A DNA stretch of 64,000 nt from Amoebophrya sp. A120 (lineage: Eukaryota; Sar; Dinophyceae; Syndiniales; Amoebophryaceae), in contig CAJINV010000001.1 in the NCBI GenBank assembly GCA_905178155.1, positions 8,693,642-8,757,641 on the forward strand, written 5' to 3'. Position numbers and translations under genes: made by a program. Positions 47,376-57,937 of this stretch are shown piece by piece (the first letter of the stretch is position 1; each line of letters opens with the position of its first letter). The notes under the pieces were generated by a model, which had not been told where the DNA came from, did no database searches, and saw only the letters and a list, made by a program, of their open reading frames with translations.

Positions 47376-49502
47376 ATGGCGGGTGTGCTAGATCAAGGTC
47401 GTCGACCTGCTGCTGCGCCATCTCTCGCGTCCCCCGCCGCCGCGTCCACTGGTACTGCGATCAGCTTTAATCGCGCGTCCATGGAGACGGAGCTGCGGCT
47501 CTTTTGTTTGGATTTGGTTGCGGGCTACCGCTCGGACCTGCAAAAGCAAGTAACGGAACTCCAGCTCTGGCGAGCAGGATTGGCAAAGACGGGCACCAGC
47601 GAGGGTTCCTTATTTCGCGCATCCGACACCGACGTGGATCATCCCGGGGCAGACGAAGCTGCAGGAGACGATGTTACTACCGAACAGCGGATGAAGCTTA
47701 CTAGCGGAGCACGGACAAAGTACTTGTTTGCCACCGAAGATCCGCACAATTCAAGCGCAAGCAAGAATGGTACTTCTAAGACCACCTCCCAGATGTTGAG
47801 CGGGGACCCCTCCACTTGTTCTGATGCGGACGAGGTACGCAACTACTTGCAACGGGAGCAAAATGCGGTGGAATTCCGTGCTGTCCTACGCGATCTGCTC
47901 CCCGAGGAGTGTCAGAGCGAGCTGCGGCGGGCCATCCACTTTTTGGCCACCGGCCGGGACTTGGATACCTTGCGCGAGGACCTGGCTCTGTTCGAACAGC
48001 GGCGGCAGGAGGACGAGAAGCGCTTGCGCTCCCTGGAAAAGCGGATTGCGCACGCACTGGATCACGGTTTTTCATCAGGAGAAGTTCAAGGCAGCATCGG
48101 TGAAGATGGTGAAATTGAAGCAGCGAGCCAGGAAACTGACACTTCTACACCGGGCCGCGCACCACCTGCAATGGCCAGCAAAGGGAAGATGTCATCGAAA
48201 CCTGGTGCTAAATCGAATCTCACGGATCATGCTGGAGGAGAGCAACTTTACCAACCAGCGTTGACTCCCAACAAAGGGGGCGAAGATAAGGATAAAGCAA
48301 ACGCAAACCCTGCTGCTGGTGCTCCCGGCGCGTCTTCCTCTACTGCTTCGGGCAACAAGGCAAACAAGACTGTGCTGATCGTTCCAAAGCAGAATACTCA
48401 GAACACGCTGTCGCCGTCTGCTGGCGGTGGAGCCAATGATGGAGCAGTCCAGTCTTCGGGTCGCATCAACTCGAAAACACTAACACTGCTCCAGTCCTCG
48501 GATCACCAAGCGGGGGCCCACGGCAGCTCCCGGAGCCCGTCGAAGACCACCCGCGCATTGTCACCGCGTGGCAGCTTTAACCTTGGATCCTCGACGTCGA
48601 CCTCCGGCCTAGCAGAGCAAGCGGTTGGCGCAGCAGCACCGTCTCCAGGACATAAACCTCCAAGAGGCATGGTAGAGATTACGCGGGATATCGTGGTCGG
48701 GACCGAACCGCCGAAGCCAACCCCGACGTCGACCTCAGAACAAACCAACCAGCAGGCTCCTTCCGCACCCATTACTTTTTTGGAAGCGCAGAAAATGAAG
48801 GCGGAGGCAAGAGACCGAAAACGCGAAATCGACGAAGTCTCGAACCACGTGGAGCAGCAGCTGCAGCGGTTGTGCCGGGAGTTTGCGCAGCTGCAGAGCA
48901 GCACCACGCGCATGCTGGACGGACTGCAAACGCAGATCGACCAACTTGCAGCGTCCTTCGACACCCGCGACAGCGAGACGCGCAGCATGTTTGTCAGGTT
49001 ACAGAGTCACATAGATTTGCTCGTGCAGCAACCCGCTTTCTACGGGGGTGTAGGGAAGAACCGAGATGGAAACGAGGAAAGTGTAACACCGACGGAGCAA
49101 ATTATTTCCTCCGGGGCACAAATGAGCAGTCTTAATGCGGAGCCAGGGCCTGCTCCTCCTGATTTCAGAGATGCAATAGACCTAGGCGGAGATGAGGACG
49201 AGGATCATCGCGGGCGGAATCTTCAGACTGTCGATGTAGTGCGGGAAGAAGCAAATGACGGCGCGCCACTAGAGCGGCAGTTCAGCGAAGAGCAAGACCA
49301 CATGCATGTTGGTAGCGAGCCAGTACTGTGGGAGACCCGAACGGAAGCAATGCAGCGAGTTCGGGCGCAGATGGAAAAGATCGAAGCGCGCTTAAGCGCT
49401 GCGGAAAAACAGATTCAGGAGCGCACGTTGGTCATGCAAAGTGGGCTGCGAACGGAGTACGATCGCCTGCGGCATGCTATGTTGCAGCAAGACGGAGAAT
49501 AA
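47376..49502 (+). CDS. Coiled-coil protein, 708 aa, unknown function
   Basis: Single exon from ATG 47376. An N-terminal helical segment (ETELRLFCLDLVAGYRSDLQKQVTELQLW, here broken for length) is followed by a linker. A second helical segment runs over about residues 165-235 (EFRAVLRDLLPEEC, LFEQRRQEDEKRLRSLEK). A Ser/Thr/Ala/Gly-rich middle is probably disordered. Clear coiled coils follow in the last third: EVSNHVEQQLQRLCREFAQL, then MLDGLQTQIDQLAASFDTRD, and a final one near the C-terminus (RVRAQMEKIEARLSAAEKQI). No membrane segment or catalytic motif is seen. A basal-body, flagellar or cytoskeletal scaffold is a reasonable guess, not supported further. Confidence 0.7.
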   Translation: MAGVLDQGRRPAAAPSLASPAAASTGTAISFNRASMETELRLFCLDLVAGYRSDLQKQVTELQLWRAGLAKTGTSEGSLFRASDTDVDHPGADEAAGDDVTTEQRMKLTSGARTKYLFATEDPHNSSASKNGTSKTTSQMLSGDPSTCSDADEVRNYLQREQNAVEFRAVLRDLLPEECQSELRRAIHFLATGRDLDTLREDLALFEQRRQEDEKRLRSLEKRIAHALDHGFSSGEVQGSIGEDGEIEAASQETDTSTPGRAPPAMASKGKMSSKPGAKSNLTDHAGGEQLYQPALTPNKGGEDKDKANANPAAGAPGASSSTASGNKANKTVLIVPKQNTQNTLSPSAGGGANDGAVQSSGRINSKTLTLLQSSDHQAGAHGSSRSPSKTTRALSPRGSFNLGSSTSTSGLAEQAVGAAAPSPGHKPPRGMVEITRDIVVGTEPPKPTPTSTSEQTNQQAPSAPITFLEAQKMKAEARDRKREIDEVSNHVEQQLQRLCREFAQLQSSTTRMLDGLQTQIDQLAASFDTRDSETRSMFVRLQSHIDLLVQQPAFYGGVGKNRDGNEESVTPTEQIISSGAQMSSLNAEPGPAPPDFRDAIDLGGDEDEDHRGRNLQTVDVVREEANDGAPLERQFSEEQDHMHVGSEPVLWETRTEAMQRVRAQMEKIEARLSAAEKQIQERTLVMQSGLRTEYDRLRHAMLQQDGE

Positions 49503-50144
49503 GTACGGAACAGTGAAAATCGACTTGCACTTGCTCGTCACCAGCGCGTCACAGTAGAAGAAAAGGAAAGTTAAATAGAAAAGGCTTGAATTTGTTGATA
49601 GTTTTGGTGAGTGTGTCGTAACAAGAAGATGCAAAAAGTAGTAAAGTTTGTTTGGTAGTTGTGAAAAACAACTCCTTCGCTGAAAGAAACACGAAACTTT
49701 TTTGACCAGCCTGCCGCTCGCCGTCAGTGATGTGACATGATACGTGACAGAGTATACAAAAATACCGCCAGTGGTGCTGCCGCAAAAGCTTACCGTGGGA
49801 TGGCACTCTCATCTCAAATCACAAGCGTTGTTCTTCTTGCAGCTAGTGCGTTCGAGTTCTTTCTCATCTTTTTGGATCTACTTTTTTTCCTGATCGCTCT
49901 AGTAGAAGACAAAAGCCACTGAAAAATAAAGCCCCGGAATGTAGTCGAACAGCACTTCGTGTGGTGGCGACGCGGCAGAAATGCGGTGGCATTTGATGAA
50001 GATCTGTGGGCCGGGTCTTCAAGTACAAGTTCGCAGATCCGCAGGCTCCCGCGGAAGCTAGACACAGGCCGTGCACTCCCATTCGTGGGCACACACTAGA
50101 TGCAGACGCCGCACTTGGTAACCAGACCCAGAGCCACAAGCAGC
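49503..50144. other. Intergenic, 0.6 kb
   Basis: No supported gene. In-frame ATG 50100 lies 45 nt before the preferred start of the next gene and is the alternative start. Confidence 0.55.
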
Positions 50145-53038
50145 ATGCGTTTCAGTGTAGTAAAGTCGCGCTCGCGCCTGTGGCTCCGCACAGTGGCTGG
50201 CATTCTTGCGACCGTGCACGGACTGAAGCTGCATGGATCTTCTCGAGAGGACGACGGTAGCATCTTTCGCGCGAAAGTCGAGGTCGCTAAAGGCGACATC
50301 ATATGGCTGCAGCATGTCGAGCCTGGATCCACCTCTGGTAGCGCTACCACAGCAAAAATTCGGTTCGGCCACGGCTTCTCGTCCGGGTCAACAGCAGTCG
50401 CCTCTTCTCTTTCTGGTCCAGGATCCGCTCCGCGAGTCGAGGACTTGGAGCCGCCTGTTTGTCTAACTTGTCCACTGTGCACCGAGCCGTCGCCGCTCGA
50501 ATACGATTGGCGCTTGCTGGCCAGACAGTCAGAACAGGCCAAGCTGGAGCAAGAAAGTATCGAGTGAGCCCGTATAATCCGTTCTTTTTGGTGTCGTCTA
50601 ATCATGTACTTAACCACACTAGTTCGGCGATGAAGATGATCTTCTACTTCGGAGGCCACAAAAAAATGTAAAAGATCCAAGCGACGGGGACTGAGATGTG
50701 AGATTGTAGCGTGAAGAAGTAGTTTAAAACGCGAACGAACAGAGACGACGGAGCCGATCGAGCAGCTGTACTACATGTACAACAGCGACGCGGTGCTGCG
50801 CCTGCCTCTGCGTGTTTCCCCGGGCGATGGCGTCGTCTACTTTTCGGTGCTTAACGCGGCAAAGATGGGAGGCATCGGTTTCGGCGAGTTTTTTCCCCGC
50901 GGCTTGGCGAAGAAGTATCTGCTGTACCAAATCGCCATCCGCTGGCCGGCGGAGCACTCCTTCGCGTCTTGCGACAGCAAAAAGGACTGCTTGGAATTGC
51001 AACTGCTGCACGTGGCCGAGGACCTGTCGCAGTCCTGGGTGAGTTTCGGGTTCTCACCGGCCGTATCAACAGTAAAAATGTCTGGGTCTGGAAACTTGTG
51101 ATGCTGGGTGGCGTCTCATGATGAGGCTACAGATGCTGGCTCAGCATGACAAGTTTCTGAGCTCCTACGTGTTGCCTATTCTGCATGACAAAGCGCGCTT
51201 CTGCATCACAGAAAAACGGAGCTCTCGGGTAACTTGCATGACAGATTTAAGAGTCATGCCAGACAAGCATGACAAACATGAATTCTTCCAGACCCAGACA
51301 TTTTTACAGTTGATAGGCCGTGGAGCCGTTGCGGCCGAGTTTGCTCGCGCAGCTCACGCAGATCAACCCAAGTACGGGGAACCGCCTGCACAGCGACTTG
51401 GCGCCGGAACTGGCGGAGAACGAAGAGCTCCCGATTGGCACGATCGATTTGGAAGCCTTGTTCGCTCCTTTGAGAAGGGACGAAAAAGACACGAGTGCGG
51501 TTGGTCTTACACTTCACGCGAACGGCACTAGTACTGCAGCGAATAGAACCAGTCGCATCTACGCCGCGCAGAAAAGCAATGAAACGACCACGAGTGGGAA
51601 TTATCTGGAGGCAATAAACAACTCGACCGCAGTAGAGCCAGCGCCGCCTGTGAAGGCAGGGAACAAGGACAAGAACGCAGTTGAGTTCGTCACCTACGAA
51701 GACCCGGGAAGTGGTACGGCCGGCACCGACAACGTCGCGCCGTTCACTCCAACCCGCTGGTTCGTCCGAGCAAAAGAGGTATTTCCGATGAAGGCTACCG
51801 TGTTCGAGAAGATCAAAGCTTTTATCGCACTTCACAAAGCCGATGGGAACAGTAGGGCGTCGGTTGCTCCGAAGCCTGTATTGAAAAGTGTCGTCGGCAG
51901 CATGAGTGGTCCGGAAAGTGGTGGGAACGCTGTGATGTTTTACGAGCAGACGAAATCAGCAGAGCACAAAATAAGCAAACCTCCTACAGTGGCGAAATCA
52001 TCATTAGCTTCCGGGAGTTCTTCTTCTACCTCTCCTGCGATGCCATCGTGCGTGCCAGCCAAACTGATGCCCTCTGCGGCCGCCCGACCGCTTCTTGCCG
52101 CAGTCCCGCGCGTGGCGCCGATTAGCGGGAAGCTGCAAGGCGTGCAGGACATTTTCAATCGAATCGAGGCGGAGAACGCAACGAAATCAAAGCCAGGTGC
52201 GGCCGCAAGCGAAGACGAGCCACCTAGTAGTGCGGCTGGAACAAATACAAGCGCCGCAGCCGCCGTTCAGCTTGCGCTGCCGCCCAAGCCGGAAGATATC
52301 ACGATCGACTGCACGACGTGTGGCGCCCGCGGGATTGCCTACCGCCATCCGAACGTGATTTCTCGGAGCCGCACGAACCGCACCGCGGAGGACCTCGCAG
52401 AGCACTGCAAACTCGTACAAAGCGCACAAGCGGTGGTCAAGGAAAAGCAAAACAAGGCCTTGGCGATCGCAGTGGAGCGGGCCCGATGCAGAAATTTGAT
52501 CGACAGCCGCAACTACAATCCGTACGCCCCCTATGCGCAGTGCAAGCACGCCATTCAAAGGCTCGAGAAATCATACGCGGACGCAAGCGACGAGCTGACG
52601 AAAGCCCAACGGGAGAAGGATCGGATCAAGAGTGCGAAGGCCGGAAACATCGCAAAGGCGCAAGACATGTTGGATGCGGCCAAAGAGGCCGCAACAGGCG
52701 ATGACGCAAAGACGGTGACCGAGGCGCCATCCGAGCCCGGGGTGGTGATCCCGGAAGAAGAAACCTCCACGACGCCCGCGCCGGCAGCCACTACCGACGG
52801 CAGCATGATCTCGAACCTGATGGGTGCAGGGGCAGATGCGAACGAAAGGGAATATCACCCGCCCGAGGACCCGCTGGTGTGTCCGGAAATCTTTTTGAAG
52901 CCGAAAAAGACGAACTTCGGTTGCGCGTTACAGAATGTCGACCCCTTCGTGATGGATAGTGCAATGACCTGTGCAGGAGAAGTGCCGAGTGACGCCAATT
53001 TCCGGTTCGGAGATCCGTCCGCTGACTTGGTTCGCTAG
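50145..53038 (+). CDS. Predicted secreted protein, 816 aa, one introner
   Basis: Function not recognised. Exons 50145-50556, 50743-51063 and 51321-53038 total 2451 nt, in phase. Intron 1 has GT..AG ends (186 nt); intron 2 is introner 6. The start MRFSVVKSRSRLWLRTVAGILATVHG is signal-like. Residues about 120-270 look folded (YMYNSDAVLRLPLRVSPGDG, YLLYQIAIRWPAEHS, with paired Cys in ASCDSKKDC). A long Ser/Ala/Pro-rich section follows, then a Cys-containing helical region (DCTTCGARG, ARCRNLID, YAQCKHAIQRLEKSY) and a C-terminal Cys set (DPLVCPEIF, NFGCALQN, AMTCAGE). Several N-x-T sites are present. An extracellular or vacuolar protein is likely. Confidence 0.65.
51064..51320 (+). mobile_element. 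Introner 6 (TIR family 1)
   Basis: The element spans 51064-51315. The left end is TATCAACAGTAAAAATGTCT; the right end is the complement of TATCAACTGTAAAAATGTCT. The TSD is GGCCG at 51059-51063 and 51316-51320. Removal joins CCG GCC G|TG GAG in frame. Several GCATGACA copies occur inside. Confidence 0.92.
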
Positions 53039-54100
53039 TAGAAGAATAGCGTTTGTTGGTGGCCCACTTTCTTCGTTTCAATTCTGCACTTTTCTTTTCC
53101 GTTTCGCTCGCAACGTGCTCTCGTTTCGCTGGTCTGACAGGAAGAAGGTAAACGGTTTCCGAAGCCGGAGTATTGTTTTCGACGGATCCTGTGCAATAAT
53201 CCTCGCTGGATCGTTTTATGTTCTGAGGTTTCTGTTTATCATTATCAACAATGGGTCACTCTTCGTCTTCAGATAGTCTCAGTACCAGCACAAAAAAACG
53301 AGGACAGTGGTACAACAAAGGAGAGATTTGCTTCTGCAAAATGGAAAATGCAAATTGCGATCAAAATCATCAAATACGAAAGAAAAATAATACACGATGT
53401 TATTTAAGTATATTCATATACCGTCATGAAAACCAAAACTTGAAGTAGCGGAATAGTTGTGCAGCTTCTGGTTTATTTGCGATGCCGCAAGTGCTTTCTG
53501 TGAGCCTCGTGCTTCCTCGTTGTGCGTTTTTCCATGGAAAAATGTTGAAACAGACCGAAACTCATGATGATCTGCACATTGCTTTTGGTTCAAAATCAAA
53601 AATGATAGGGGGGCACTACGTCACGTAGCGTACCGTAGTACCACAGCTAGTAGAAAACATCATCACGCACACAGACACGCGCAAGCGCGTCACGTCGTGT
53701 GTCTTGAAATGATACTGTGAAAGATCCTGCTCGTCCTCGTGCCTCAATCCTCTCTCGTTCTTTTTTGCCCATATTAATATAGCCCTTGCAGTAGAAGCTG
53801 TGTTTTTTTCCTAAACAAGAGTCCGGGACTACCATCGATCGGGCCAGCGGCACGGCTGAGGACCTGCGAGGCCGCACGTCTGCTGCATCGATCATGAGCT
53901 TTGTTGCCACCATGGCTGAATCGTGGCCGACAGCAGCAATACGGGGTTGATCAAGCTGCGACATGAAGATGTTACATCAACTTCTGTGAAGCTGAGGACG
54001 ACGCGCAAGTGTAAGGACGACCAATCAGGTCGTGGAACAAAAGCTCCCTGAATAAACGGCATCCATTCGGCCACCAGTACTTCTATCCAGAAGTGCAAAA
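53039..54100. other. Intergenic, 1.06 kb
   Basis: No supported gene on either strand and no strong repeat. Confidence 0.55.
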
Positions 54101-56915
54101 ATGGAGCTGGCCATCAGTGAGCAGCAGACCCGCGAGACGCGGCGCGAGCGGCAAATGCGCAAAACTTTATCTACTCGACGGAACGAACAGTACTTGACCA
54201 ATTTGGAGAAACGGAATGAAGAAAATCGAGAGCGGCTGGTCGACCGGGCGGAAGCAGACTTCTTCCCCGCGCACTTGCTGAAGGACGTTTCCCGCGTTGA
54301 AAGCGACGAGGAAGAAGACGACGCAGAAACCAGTGGCTCTTTCTATCCCCCCGCAGCCGCGGACGACACAGACCTGAGTAGCTCTTGTACTGCAGGAGCG
54401 AACCACCAGGAAGATTCGAACTCGTCTCGGCGCTCCGCCAGCTGCTCGAGCGCGGCGAATGCAGCAGGGGGTCAGCAACATCAAACAGCGTCCGCCTTGT
54501 CTACTTTCCGAACCCCATTCACCAGGACCACAAGCAGTCAAATACTAAAACCCGCGATTAACCACAACTCGCTGGTGATTAAGAGCCTGGCGGGCGTTGC
54601 GAATCCGGAAGAGCTATCAAATGTAAAAATGTCTGGGTCTGGAAGAGTCATGCTGTTTTTGCATGACACAGAAGGTCTGGCATGGAAGCTCTTGCATCAC
54701 AGATGTCGAGAAGCTTCCGCAATGCCGAATCCGCATGACAAGTCCCCTATTTTGCTGACAGAAAGTGGGGAGCTTTTGCTACATATGCATGAGAGACTTT
54801 GCTGTGTTCTGAAATACGCATTACAAGTTGCATTCTTCAGACCCAGACACTTTTGCATTTGATAAGAGCGGGAGCAGCGGGAACTGGAGTTGCGGGAGAT
54901 CTACCTGTATTCTGTGCAAAAGTATCGTACTCGTACAAATGCAAGCCTTGCATTACAAATCTTGCTGCCAAGGCAAATCTGCATGACAAATTTAATTTCT
55001 CATGCTGAGGAAATTTGTAATGCATTTATACGAGTACGATACTTTTGCACAGCATAACCTGCGAAAAGGCATTCCCTTTCCGGACGACGAAGTCTTGCAT
55101 ACGAACCTCGCAGGAGCTACCACATCGAGCAGTTTGATCAGCTATCAAATGCAAATATGTCTGGGTCTGGAAGAATAGGACTTGTGATGCTAACTCTCGA
55201 TCATACAAAAAACTGTATTGCATGACCAGCAAAAGATGCTCAGATTTGTGCAACCCGGATCGGGCATTTCTCATGCAGGATAGGCATGAGAAAGCCTTCG
55301 CGAGGGCTGTGATGCTAGAGAATGCATCACAAGCATCGTGGGTCATGTACAATTTGCATGACAAACACCCAAATCTTCCAGACCCAGACATATTTGCAAT
55401 GCATATCAGCGACCGGACGAGCAGCGAGGTGCAGCACTACACCATGGAGGACGACTATGGAACTGTCAGAATCAAAATTGACAAGGTCGAAAAATCTGTG
55501 ATGCATAAAATCGATACCAGTTGGAGCCTCAGTTTGTAAGTGGCGCATGACAAATTTCGGGAGCAACCAAATCCAGTCTGTCATGCTGTTTGGGCAAAGA
55601 AGACTGCTCCTGTCGTGCTACTCTGGCAGCACATTGCATATCCCTAAACACACTGACAATCAGTCTCATTTTCCTGCTCCCCAATACAGGCCTCCAGTGC
55701 CCTGCATTTTATGCATGAGAAATTCTTTCTGCGGTAGCTTCACGACCTGGTGGCCGAACCATCTGCGGTGAGGTGCCCTTACAGGTTGTGTAGTGGTTTC
55801 GGTCGGTTTAGCATGAGAAATTCTTTCAACTTTGTCGATTTCGATCCTGACACATCCATAACGACGACGACGATCTGGAGGACTGCTCGGCCGGCGCTGA
55901 ACTAGTCGACGTCTCGCAGAGCGTAGTAGAGCAGGATGAGGGTCGTGGCGGCTTGAGAACAAGTGGCGGCACCACTTCTACTGCGCCCGGGGCAGCTGCA
56001 CCTCCTGCAGCTGAGCAACAAAAGACGACCGAGGGCTTGCTCCTTGCTGCGAAAAAATTGATATCGGCGACGAGTGACAGCTGTACAAGCACCACGGAAA
56101 ACGATGAAGCGCAGGTTCCAACAACAACTTTTTGTTCTCAAACCAGCACTGGAAGTTCTTCTGGGATTGTACCAGGAAATTATAGAGGCGCTACAACTAC
56201 TTCTACGCCACCACCTGTGCACCAGCAGAACCGAGATGGGCGTTCGGGAACGTCCTCATCTAGCGAACAAACGACAACAACCTACGAAAGTTGTGTGGAG
56301 GGTGGAACTATGGTAGCTCCAGCTGTACCACATCCGCAATCTACTTCTGACGCAGACTTCCTGCCAGCCCAGGAGCCGGCGAAAATGCAAGCGCAGCGCC
56401 CGACAAAACTCCCGCCGTTTACTGCCGCCGTGACGCCGAAAACTGCGACCTCGACAGGGTCGTCTTCAAAACGCCGCGACCAACCTCCGCCGCGCTTTTA
56501 CACCCCATCCTCCGGCGGGGCCCCCGGAGCAGATCGGGGGGACGAGTTGTACAGAGGAGGAGGCGTAGACGAGGACGATGAATTATCGTGCCAACAGCAA
56601 ATACCGGTTCGGAAACAGTCCGACTTCGCCTCACCGGCATCGAGCTACAAGACCACGCACAGCGGCGCCACCTCAGCCGCTGTGTCCCCGGTAAAAGTGC
56701 TAGCTGCAGTAGAGATGAAAATGAATACAAACGAGATCGGGAAGAACAAGCTTTTTGTACAACCTCCAGGAGCTGCCCCACCTCATCTCTCGACGACGGG
56801 TGCTGGGGTAGTTGCTTGTGCTGGTGTAGACAACTCGAATAAAGAGCTGCCCGACGACGTGGAGGTGGTCAAGACGCTGCCGAACATCGAGGAGGACCCT
56901 TGGTGGAAAGCTTGA
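54101..56915 (+). CDS. Low-complexity acidic protein, 575 aa, four introners
   Basis: Function not recognised. Exons 54101-54614, 54870-54907 (38 nt), 55062-55142 (81 nt), 55411-55455 (45 nt) and 55866-56915 sum to 576 codons with every join in frame. All four introns are introners, of three TIR families. The N-terminus is a charged helix (EQQTRETRRERQMRKTLSTR), followed by an acidic Ser-rich stretch. The short exons encode EEREQRELELREIYL, a Pro/Asp segment and TSSEVQHYTMEDD, which continues into DDDLEDC. The remainder is Ser/Thr/Pro/Ala-rich and probably disordered. No membrane segment or catalytic motif is seen. A nuclear or scaffold protein is possible. Confidence 0.72.
54615..54869 (-). 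mobile_element. Introner 7 (TIR family 1, reversed relative to introner 4)
   Basis: The element spans 54615-54864. Ends are TATCAAATGTAAAAATGTCT and the complement of TATCAAATGCAAAAGTGTCT. The TSD is AGAGC at 54610-54614 and 54865-54869. Removal joins GAA GAG C|GG GAG in frame. The interior aligns along its whole length with the reverse complement of introner 4, so I give it the minus strand; the splice direction is that of the host gene. Confidence 0.92.
54908..55061 (+). mobile_element. Introner 8 (TIR family 4, shortest)
   Basis: The element spans 54908-55056 (149 bp) with arms of about 34 bp: TATTCTGTGCAAAAGTATCG and the complement of TATGCTGTGCAAAAGTATCG. The TSD is ACCTG at 54903-54907 and 55057-55061. 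Removal joins TAC CTG|CGA AAA in frame. Almost half of the element is TIR. Confidence 0.9.
55143..55410 (+). mobile_element. Introner 9 (TIR family 1 variant)
   Basis: The element spans 55143-55405. Ends are TATCAAATGCAAATATGTCT and the complement of TATGCATTGCAAATATGTCT; both arms share the same A-to-T change relative to other family-1 copies. The TSD is TCAGC at 55138-55142 and 55406-55410. Removal joins ATC AGC|GAC CGG in frame. Confidence 0.92.
55456..55865 (+). mobile_element. Introner 10 (TIR family 5)
   Basis: The element spans 55456-55860 (405 bp) with imperfect arms: TATGGAACTGTCAGAATCAA and the complement of TATGGATGTGTCAGGATCGA. The TSD is ACGAC at 55451-55455 and 55861-55865. Removal joins GAC GAC|GAC GAC GAT CTG in frame. 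The more diverged arms suggest an older insertion. Confidence 0.85.
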
Positions 56916-57937
56916 GTGGAGTCAGGAAAAGGTACGTCTACTTGCACAGGGCCGCGACTTGGTCGATGAGTAATTGTAAGTGAGTCAATGTCTTCTATCT
57001 GTCGCTCATCAGCAGCACGGGGGGGTAGGTAGTTCATTCGCCTGCGCGGGACCGCTCAGGCGACAGCTTTTTGGGCTACAAATTGTCACAGGAAGTATTG
57101 AGGGCGGAATCTGAAAGAATCATCGTGCCTGAAAGTCAAAATAAGTCAAAATGCAGCTCATGTACACGACAGCAAGAAGAACGTACTCGTACACAACTAA
57201 CACCATCATACTAGCATGGATAATTTGCAACTCACGCGCATTCAAAACCGATACCGAGATTTTTTGTAGCATTGACCTGATACAGTTACAAAGCTTATAA
57301 GCCGAATCTCGCTGCCTGGAGTAGATGAAGCCCCCAGTTTGTGCACTGGAAGATATTGGAAGTCTGATCATGCCAGCCCCTATAATCGCTTGCCAAGATG
57401 GTGCAGTATGCCGATGTTCAGTTCAGTCCTTGTCCCAGTTGATATGCGAAAGAAAAGCAGACGGAGAGGTGCTGTTGAGCCAGCCCGATTCAAAGAACAA
57501 TTTGACTCTGGTTTGGAATGTTTTGTGCTCATTAGACGAGTTATATATAAGTATATTCGCTGTTCGAATATGGCGTGACCATCAGCGAAAGGTGATCCCG
57601 ATAAAATAGCAGAGGAGATCTGCGTGACCACTTCCTGATGAATATCAAATCAATGAGAGCAGATCTCAGTAAGGCTAAAGACTTCCCCTTTATTCTTTTG
57701 CATCCTTCTCATGTAGAACAAGAATTTGCAAATTACTTGTTTGTTGATGTTCATAAAAAGGTCGTCCTTTTTCCACCCAGTGAGCTGAAACTTATCTCTA
57801 CTTACTACCTAGCCACCACCTGCTGGCTTTTTTTCCTGTCAGAATATGAATAAGTTATTTCCACCTACAAAGATGAACGAGTAGTCTCCTCTGTCCGTGT
57901 CCTCTCTCTGTTGGCTTCCGTCATTTCTTTGGAACAG
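56916..57937. other. Intergenic or 5' region, 1 kb
   Basis: No confident gene. ATG 57638 opens a short frame that could be the first exon of the next gene (a GTAGAA donor at 57713 would join in phase to 57938), but this is unproven. Confidence 0.45.
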
